A stretch of DNA of 64,000 nt from Sialis fuliginosa (taxonomy: Eukaryota; Arthropoda; Insecta; Megaloptera; Sialidae): contig OY540815.1 in assembly GCA_961205875.1 (NCBI GenBank), forward strand, positions 7,750,001 to 7,814,000. Direction: 5' to 3'. Position 1 is the stretch's first letter. Every line of letters begins with the position of its first letter. The translations under genes and the position numbers were made by a program. The notes beneath the pieces were generated by a model that saw only the letters and a list, made by a program, of their open reading frames with translations, did no database searches and was not told where the DNA came from. Of the stretch, positions 57,404 through 64,000 are shown one piece after another.

Positions 57404-58233
57404 AAACCGACTTCAAAAAAGGAGGAGGTTCTCAATTCGGTTGCATGTATTTTTTATATTTTTGCGTCCTCGTAATATCGAAGATACGAGAAGCTTTTTT
57501 TTGATCGTTTCAGATTGAGACAAAAAAAATATACTCCGATTTCAAAATTTTAAATTTATCTTACCGTTTCACGTCAAGACAAACACTTTCGTTCCGTGTC
57601 TGTCTGTCCGTCCGTTCATCCGTGTGTCTGTCCCTTGAATCCTTGTCACACGCATAATTCATGAACCACTGAACCGATATTATTGAAACTAGCTCGGATG
57701 GTTGGGTCTGGCTTGAGGACGGTTCCATTTCAAAATCATCAAAATCGTAAGTAAGGGGAGGGGTGACATCTCAAAATATTTATTTTTTGAAGATATCTCA
57801 AGAACGACACATGTTACGTGAAAATTTTATAGAATATTTTTTGTAGAGCATGAAATTTCCTATAATATGGGTCTACAACGTTTATTATAAAATATTCCAT
57901 TTTAAATGTCATTTGATGTTTTAAATGTCATTTTGACGTTTGCATAAATTTAGATTTAGATTGAAAATGTCAAATTTTAAAAAAATACAAAAAAATAATC
58001 AGGTGCGTTTTAAGAAAAATTTTGAACTTATGTATATTTTTTAGTAAAATTGTATAAAAATTAAATAGTTAACCAATTCCAGACAATTTATCTAAACACT
58101 ATCGGTTTTTATTTAAATTGTTCAGTAATTAACTACCTTTGGTGAATTTAGCACGAGGAAGCACTGTGCATTTACTTGGCAAATTTTTTTTTATTACTTT
58201 TCATTGTTTTTAGGGTTTTTTTGAAGTGGGTTT
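57404..58233 (+). mobile_element. interspersed repeat family C, copy 4 (longest)
   Basis: Here the family C core (57464-58180) is enclosed by aaaccgacttcaaaaaagga at the left and ttttttgaagtgggttt at the right, which are inverted to one another. This suggests that the real element ends are the aaaccgacttc words and that C is its interior. The core includes a shortened tgtctgtctgtccgtccg tract and one and a half 20-bp units. It is non-coding. Confidence 0.75.
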
Positions 58234-58880
58234 TAAAAAAAGGGTGTCTTTCTGTTGCAAATTTGATGTTATTTTATAATAATTCTTTGTTACGCATATA
58301 CTCTATGTTAGTACTACTTTTTAGTCTGCGATATGATTTAGAGCGATGATTTATTCACCATAATTTATAAATGCATTGATAAGTCAAATTTATAAAATAG
58401 AAAAATAATCTACGAAAAGACAGTACGATGTTTTAATAACATTTAATTGTTAGCAATTATACCGTTTGAACTTACGATGAAGAATTGTAATCAGAAACGT
58501 GCTGCCATTTTCAGCTGTGAAACTAATTAATTACTGCCAACTTGTCTACAGATAATAGTGTATATATCTGTAACAACAAAGGTATTAATGCTTTAACTGT
58601 TTTCTGTGAATGATTCAAAAGTCTACAATCATAATTGTACTTTCATAGGAAACCATAAAGATATGTCGATTGACAGAGATTGCATCCAGAATACAAGTTT
58701 TTTTTGTTATGATAATCCGCTTGATACTGCCCATCGATTCTGAAAGTTTCAGAAATGTAATGTCATTATTTTTCAAAATTAAAATTTAAAAGTTTTGGTT
58801 TATATTTTTTATTTCCAGTGTTCTTAATTCATAAATATTATTTTCATTGTGCGAATAGTTGTACAAAATTAAATATTATT
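58234..58880. other. AT-rich DNA, nothing recognised
   Basis: No frame or repeat supported. Confidence 0.3.
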
Positions 58881-59033
58881 TTAATCAAAAAAAAGGTGCT
58901 TAAGATAATAATATTGAGTGCTGTGAAGTTGTGAACAAAATAAAATATCTAAACCTCCAAGTAAAAGTATCTTAAGTACCACTGAAATTGGGGGCTATAA
59001 AATATCTTAAGCGCCATTTTTTTGATAATTAAT
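58881..59033. mobile_element. 153-bp MITE (family O)
   Basis: atcaaaaaaaaggtgcttaa and ttaagcgccatttttttgat are inverted termini of about 25 bp. A third gtatcttaagtacc word lies inside. It is the single copy in this window and the duplication is unclear because the flanks are ttaat/attaa. Confidence 0.65.
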
Positions 59034-59404
59034 CATTACTTTTCAATTCCTTTATAGCGGTTAAGTTAATAGTATCAAAATACATATTATTAAAGAAAAA
59101 TAATAAAATTATATCATCTGAGGTCATATTAATCAGTTTTTTGTGCCTCCTGTAAAATTAGAAAAATGGAGCTTACGATATTTAGCCTTGTAGGGACGAT
59201 ATTTGGAAATAAGTGAATGCCCGTGTAACCAGATGCTCTACATTTTTACTAACTCCGGATTCACTTTCATATACATTTCGTATTTAAATATATATAGGGT
59301 TCACTGCCATTTTGTCAAAAAAAAAAAAAAAACACCGTGTTTTGTCTTTTTGGTGTGAACACGGCATAAGACTAATATTATTACATTACAGTTATTTTAT
59401 TATA
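59034..59404. other. AT-rich DNA with an A16 run
   Basis: gtc followed by about 16 A near 59320 lies beside caccgtgttttgtcttt. Nothing else was recognised. Confidence 0.3.
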
Positions 59405-60582
59405 CAGGATGTCCCGTAAACATACCCACAAACTTTCAGTAGTTATCGAGGACATTAAAACAATTGCTTTTTGTTTACAAATCCATGTCCGCAAATGAGC
59501 CGTTTTAGCAGTAGAGCTAAAGAAAGGACCACACACATTAATTTTGCCTTTTGGTTGAAATTTTTTGTTGAAATGATAGTTCAAAGTGTGTTAATCAAGT
59601 TGTAAAGGGTGCAACCTACGAAAATCCATAATTTCTGCTCCAGGGGGCATCGAAACATTTTATACATGTTTTTATATTTATATTTATTTTTAATTTTATC
59701 TCCTAAAGGATCAACTATTAGAAAAATTTGCAAATAATAAAAAGTAGATACTTCGAATTAGTTTTTTGGTGACATTTTTAAAATTTTTTTGGTTAGGTTG
59801 TTTTTTATAAAAATAATAAATATTATAAAAGAATCATAATATAATATTTCATATTGTCTAGCAATTCTTTTCATCCATTGCAAATTTTTTTAAAAGTTGA
59901 TACTTTAGGACAGCGATTCTCAACCAATAATGAAGAAAAAATATTATTGACAAAATTTAATTTACTGAAAGAAAGTCAATAAAATACATTCTGGCAAAAT
60001 AAAAAATAAAATACACGTTTAGATTTACACTGATATAATAAGTACAATTACAAATAGGATTGTATCAGTACTGCACAATGTATTTAATAATTAACTTATC
60101 AATATTAAATCAAAAACAAGATTAATAATTATTAGTGACTTATTAGTGAAAGAAGGTTTAATACTTATTAGAAATTGACACTTAAAAAAAATACAATTAA
60201 ATTAAATAGATACTTATATTACATTTACAGAACGACTTCAGTGGAAATTATTGTGATTGAAAATTGGATCGCAAATACTAAAAGGTTAAGAAACGCTGCT
60301 TTAAGAGATAAACTTAAAAATAAACATAAACGTAAATTGTTTGGGGGGCCCCTGGAGCAGAAATTATGAATGTAGGTTGTACCCATTATAACTTTTGATC
60401 AACTAATTTAAGCTATTATTTTCCCAAGCTACAAAAAATTTCAACCAAAATGCAAAATTCATTGCATTTGTGTGGGGGTCTTTTTTTAGCTCTACTGCTA
60501 AAACGGCTCATTTGTGGACAATTGTTTTACATTCCTCGACAACCTCTGAAAGTTTGTCGGTATATGTTTACGGGACATTCTG
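59405..60582. mobile_element. 1.18-kb fold-back DNA element (family P)
   Basis: Starts caggatgtcccgtaaacata and ends tatgtttacgggacattctg, flanked by TA (59403-59404 and 60583-60584). The arms mirror each other at roughly 85% (gagccgttttagcagtagag against ctctactgctaaaacggctc; ctgctccagggggcat against gcccctggagcag). In layout it resembles family B but is unrelated in sequence. A hAT MITE occupies the centre. The small frames are not genes. Confidence 0.85.
59911..60298. mobile_element. hAT MITE nested in family P
   Basis: Termini cagcgattctcaacc and ggttaagaaacgctg are inverted. Flanks ctttagga (59903-59910) and ctttaaga (60299-60306) form an 8-bp duplication with one mismatch. It is 388 bp and non-coding. 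The plus frame 60175-60369 runs through its border. Confidence 0.85.
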
Positions 60583-60584
60583 TA

Positions 60585-62099
60585 TATTAAATATTTTGAA
60601 TATACCTCCATTTTAAATTATCCAGATTATATTAAGCTGCAATTTTGATCATCTATTAAACTATTGCAAAAGAATAGTGTTAGTGTAGACATATTTAAAT
60701 ATTTATATATATATATATACATAAGGTAGCAAATTGACAGTAAATTTACACTATATGCTTTGCTACAGATGCAAAATTTCTAACGTCACATCAAAGGTTA
60801 TTAATTCATTTAATTTGTTATAACGAAAGCTTCGTGCAAATACTACAGTGCCATCTATATTTGTTATATAATTACTTATGTACTTTGTAAATAAGAAGGT
60901 AAATATTTAGTGTTTAAAGTATTCCACGTTGAATATTAGCATGCAAATGGTACTTCAATTAATGTAGTGAATTAAATTTTTATTGCAATGTTTTAAAATT
61001 CCTATCTATTATAAACATTATCCATATCGTCACGATATTTCTAGTTGAGTATTTATAATATGTTTTCTTAAATGATATATAATTTCTACACACTTTTAAA
61101 TGATCGCTTAAACGTATTAATAATCCGAATAGGAATGATTTGATTTTTGGGATTTCCGATAGTTATTTTATTATATATAATTTTCAATGAAAACAAAATT
61201 AAGTTTCAGTATTAATTTTCAACGACCTATTATGATTCCTTTAAAAAGCGACTAGCAAAACATAAAGTTTATGAATATTTGTTTATAAATAATTAAATTT
61301 TAATTTAATTAATTAATAATATCCGGTCACATATCATTCTAATTTCACAATACACAGTAGAGAAAACTGATACATTTGTTTATAAATGCTTTTAAAGTTT
61401 AAATTTAATTTACGCTAAACAAATCATATATACTTTGATTACACAAAGCGTACATGAATGCATTTAATAAACAAAGAAAACATTCATTGTAACATGAGAA
61501 CAACTACCGTAGAACAACCTTACGGATGCTGTATATCAGCGGTATCCAATATGGTTTTTTAAAAGTTTATATTTGACCCGTAATTATTTTATACTCAATT
61601 TCAATGCTTGTGGATTTTTAGTGTTGCATACTGAAATCGAATATACATACATACAGTTTGTCAGTATAGCTCTTAGATTAGGAAATACTATGGATACATA
61701 ACAACCAATGCTAGTCCGTATATAAAACTGGCGGCCATCTTTTATTAAATGTCACAGTAGTCATTTCCATGCAGTTGAAAATTTATAATATGCAAATTTG
61801 CAAATATGTTTTAAATTACAATTGAATTTATTATGTATGAGAGATGAAGTTCCAAACAGACGTTTCTCTGTTAATCAATTATCATTGAAATACTTTTAAA
61901 GACAATATAAATGTATTATTAATTAATTTTATAATTCAAAACAATTGATTTTTATTTTAAAATCTGGATGATACGCCAATGACTCGTGAAGCGATATGGT
62001 AACAACGCTAGGTAATGTGTTATTTGTCCTTTATCTTTAATTGTCTAAAGTAAACTGAATAGTTTGACATATAAATAAATAGTGAACCAGTAACAATTT
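60585..62099. other. 1.5 kb of AT-rich DNA, nothing recognised
   Basis: No frame or repeat supported. actggcggccatctttt at 61726 is a short GC patch of a type common in insect intergenic DNA. Confidence 0.3.
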
Positions 62100-62455
62100 T
62101 TTAGGGGGGAAATGGATACCCAGTTAACCTATTTTCAAAAATTATTATAATAATCATAGACAAAATAAAATTTTAGCCCCCTACAGGCACCATTTTTGAT
62201 TTAGAAAAAAAATAGAAAAAGGGTCAAATTCCGCATATTTTTTTTACCTAGCTTTAGCTCCTTATTGTCCCCCCTGAAAAATTATTTATTCAATAAATTT
62301 GTACATATTTTACTAGAGGGTGTCATTTTACATGTTCAGTAAAAATTTCAAGTTTCTAGCTTATATAGTTTACTAGCTATTTAGATTTGAGTGAAAAGGA
62401 CGGACGGACGGACGATAAAGTGAGATTAATAGAGTTTCTTCGGAACCCTAAAAAA
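62100..62455 (+). mobile_element. family J-like repeat, diverged copy 6
   Basis: A GGAC tract (62398-62414) is followed by tttcttcggaaccctaaaaa, the 3' end type of family J. The upstream part (agccccctacaggcacc, attgtcccccctgaaaa) is not alignable with copies 1-5, so it is a related subfamily or a different element with the same end. Confidence 0.5.
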
Positions 62456-62649
62456 AGAGATAGATACATCCCAAACGTCACCGCATCTCTCTCACTGTTT
62501 TGGAGAAATTTTACACCATTATGTTAATTCAGAATGCGCGTCTATGATAATAATATAATTATTATTCCATTTTCTAATCCGGTCCGATATATGTAAATGT
62601 CTATGTGTGTTCCTCTTCTCAAAAAGATTGGTGACCTCTGTTGTAGATA

Positions 62650-62826
62650 GATAGAGCGAGAGAGCGCAATATTATCGGCGGAGGAACAGCGGAAGCGTGC
62701 GCGCCCGGAAACATAGTTACCTAACGGAATTCAACATGGAATCGGATCCGGATTCCGGACATTCCCGGTGTCGACGCAAGTTTTCATACTGATGAGGACT
62801 GCCGTGTGTAATAAAACCATGTAAAG
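62650..62826 (+). promoter_or_regulatory. GC-rich candidate promoter and 5' exon
   Basis: After a gagcgagagagcgc tract (GAGA-like) comes a CpG-rich stretch ggaagcgtgcgcgcccgg. A start codon in good context (caacatgg, 62736) opens an 18-codon frame MESDPDSGHSRCRRKFSY to TGA at 62790-62792. A donor-like gtaaag stands at 62821. This could be the first exon of a real gene with a short upstream frame, or an exon cut by an unseen splice. The minus strand offers MKTCVDTGNVRNPDP and a donor ttag|gtaact, so strand is uncertain. Gene identity unknown. Confidence 0.3.
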
Positions 62827-64000
62827 TTTGTTCCTCAGGCAAAATATTCACCGTAGTAATTGCTTTTACAGACATACAGAGTAATTATTGTGTGTGAAGG
62901 ACAGTGGCGACATTGAATCTGGCCGTGCTTTCCGACATTTTTTGCTAATTAACCTTTTGAGTGTGTTATTTCTATTTTTATAAGTGACGATTTAACTGGT
63001 TTTAATTATAAAAGCATTTTATATGTAATATAAAATATTAGTTTATTTAATAATTGAAATTAAATAGTTACAGATCTCGTCGATTAAAAATTAAGCATCG
63101 GCGGAAAGGGTATTTTGCTAATAAAATAAAATACTATTCCTTTTAATGTTCCTTTAACTAACTGTCATATTATTGACAGAACCAAGCATAATATATTTAA
63201 TTAAATGAGTTTTTAGTTTTCTACATTATGTTTTTACAACGCATATAATGTACATTTTTCATTGAGAGCCTAAATATTGATTTAAATCACGTTTGTAATA
63301 TACAAAATCTAGGTTAAAGGAGCTTTAAATTGGTTGATAATACCGGGCATTACTATATTATAATAATTATATTACAAAAAATAATATATATGTGGATAGT
63401 TTGGTTTAAACATGGGCAAAGCAGCAGATAATAGGATTTTTATTTGATATAGAAATATATTAATTTTATATCTTTAGAACTTCGCATATAAGGACCCTAT
63501 TACTATTCAAAATACATTACACATCTGTTATTAAAAAAATGAGTATATTAAAAATATTCCAAATCCAAACAAACTTTATTAACATAGTATATACTTAATT
63601 CAAATTGAACATTTGTTACAAACACTTGAATGAAAAACTTCATAGTACCTAATATAATATTGTATAAATCGATTCAGTATAATAGAGCTCATATGTAAAT
63701 ATATCGATATTTACGTCTCAAAGAAAAACACATATTACAACCCAAAATAATATTATTCCACTACTCCTAGATCTTCTTCATTTCAATATAAACAATTGCC
63801 GGCGGAGTTGGGCTAAACACATATAACCAAACTTAAATATACACGCATACACAAATACACTTGTGCAAACACAAAAAACACAACGCTATGTGTCTATGGG
63901 TACTCGCATTTGTGGGTAGAGCATTTATTTATTTATGTATAGCAACGTAAAAGAGAGTCATCAGATATTTAGCTATCATAATTATAATATTAGCTTTATA
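62827..64000. other. AT-rich DNA to the window end, nothing recognised
   Basis: If the preceding island is a first exon, this would be its intron. No repeat copy or credible frame was seen. Confidence 0.3.

Noticed and set aside
62787-62815. ctgatgag after tcata as a further hammerhead core
   Set aside because: The GAAA box and a stem II are missing downstream.

Overview
The window is a gene-poor, strongly AT-rich stretch of eukaryotic DNA. It is probably an arthropod nuclear genome and most likely an insect. This rests on repeat types: decayed non-LTR retrotransposon reverse-transcriptase pieces, hAT MITEs with 8-bp target duplications, TA-flanked inverted-repeat elements, Helitron ends, Penelope-like hammerhead-type motifs, and insect-style fragments such as cttcaaaaaaggaggagg, ggccaagtgcgtg and aggttaagttaggttaggt. 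The order of insect cannot be read from the sequence. No prokaryotic operon, rRNA, tRNA, CRISPR array or virus was seen. No protein gene could be identified with confidence; most long reading frames lie in repeats or look random.

Layout. 1-8 kb is a dense nest of repeats: a TA-flanked element split by a Helitron (242-1123), a hAT MITE with a perfect 8-bp duplication (1615-1843), a 1.17-kb fold-back element (2547-3716), then two LINE pieces (3790-3983 and 7480-8065) that may be one retrotransposon copy separated by about 3.5 kb of later insertions. A candidate promoter or exon is at 1348-1507. 8-20 kb holds hAT MITEs, a GC-rich open frame of unknown identity (15719-16127), a nine-unit tandem array (16147-16328), a 1.8-kb near-perfect palindrome (16551-18366) and a LINE 3' end. 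20-31 kb is mostly featureless AT-rich DNA with scattered repeats. 31-41 kb is again nested: repeat R inside repeat G, a reverse-transcriptase remnant, an 89-bp tandem duplication, a short Penelope-like insertion with a 14-bp duplication, and four copies of gtgacgggtggNac about 170 bp apart. 41-55 kb holds further MITEs, a 0.83-kb palindrome and repeat fragments. 55-64 kb holds three more inverted-repeat elements, one with a hAT MITE nested in it, and ends with a GC-rich candidate 5' exon (62650-62826).

Reading as a whole: this resembles a large intron or intergenic desert of an insect gene that has collected several layers of non-autonomous transposons. Short GC-rich islands at about 1.3, 6.7, 15.9, 29.2, 45.2 and 62.7 kb are the only places where real exons or promoters might lie. 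I found no convincing new multi-gene system. The most unusual signals are the long palindromes that could form dsRNA, the hammerhead-like motifs, the spaced gtgacgggtgg motif and the splice-acceptor-like array.
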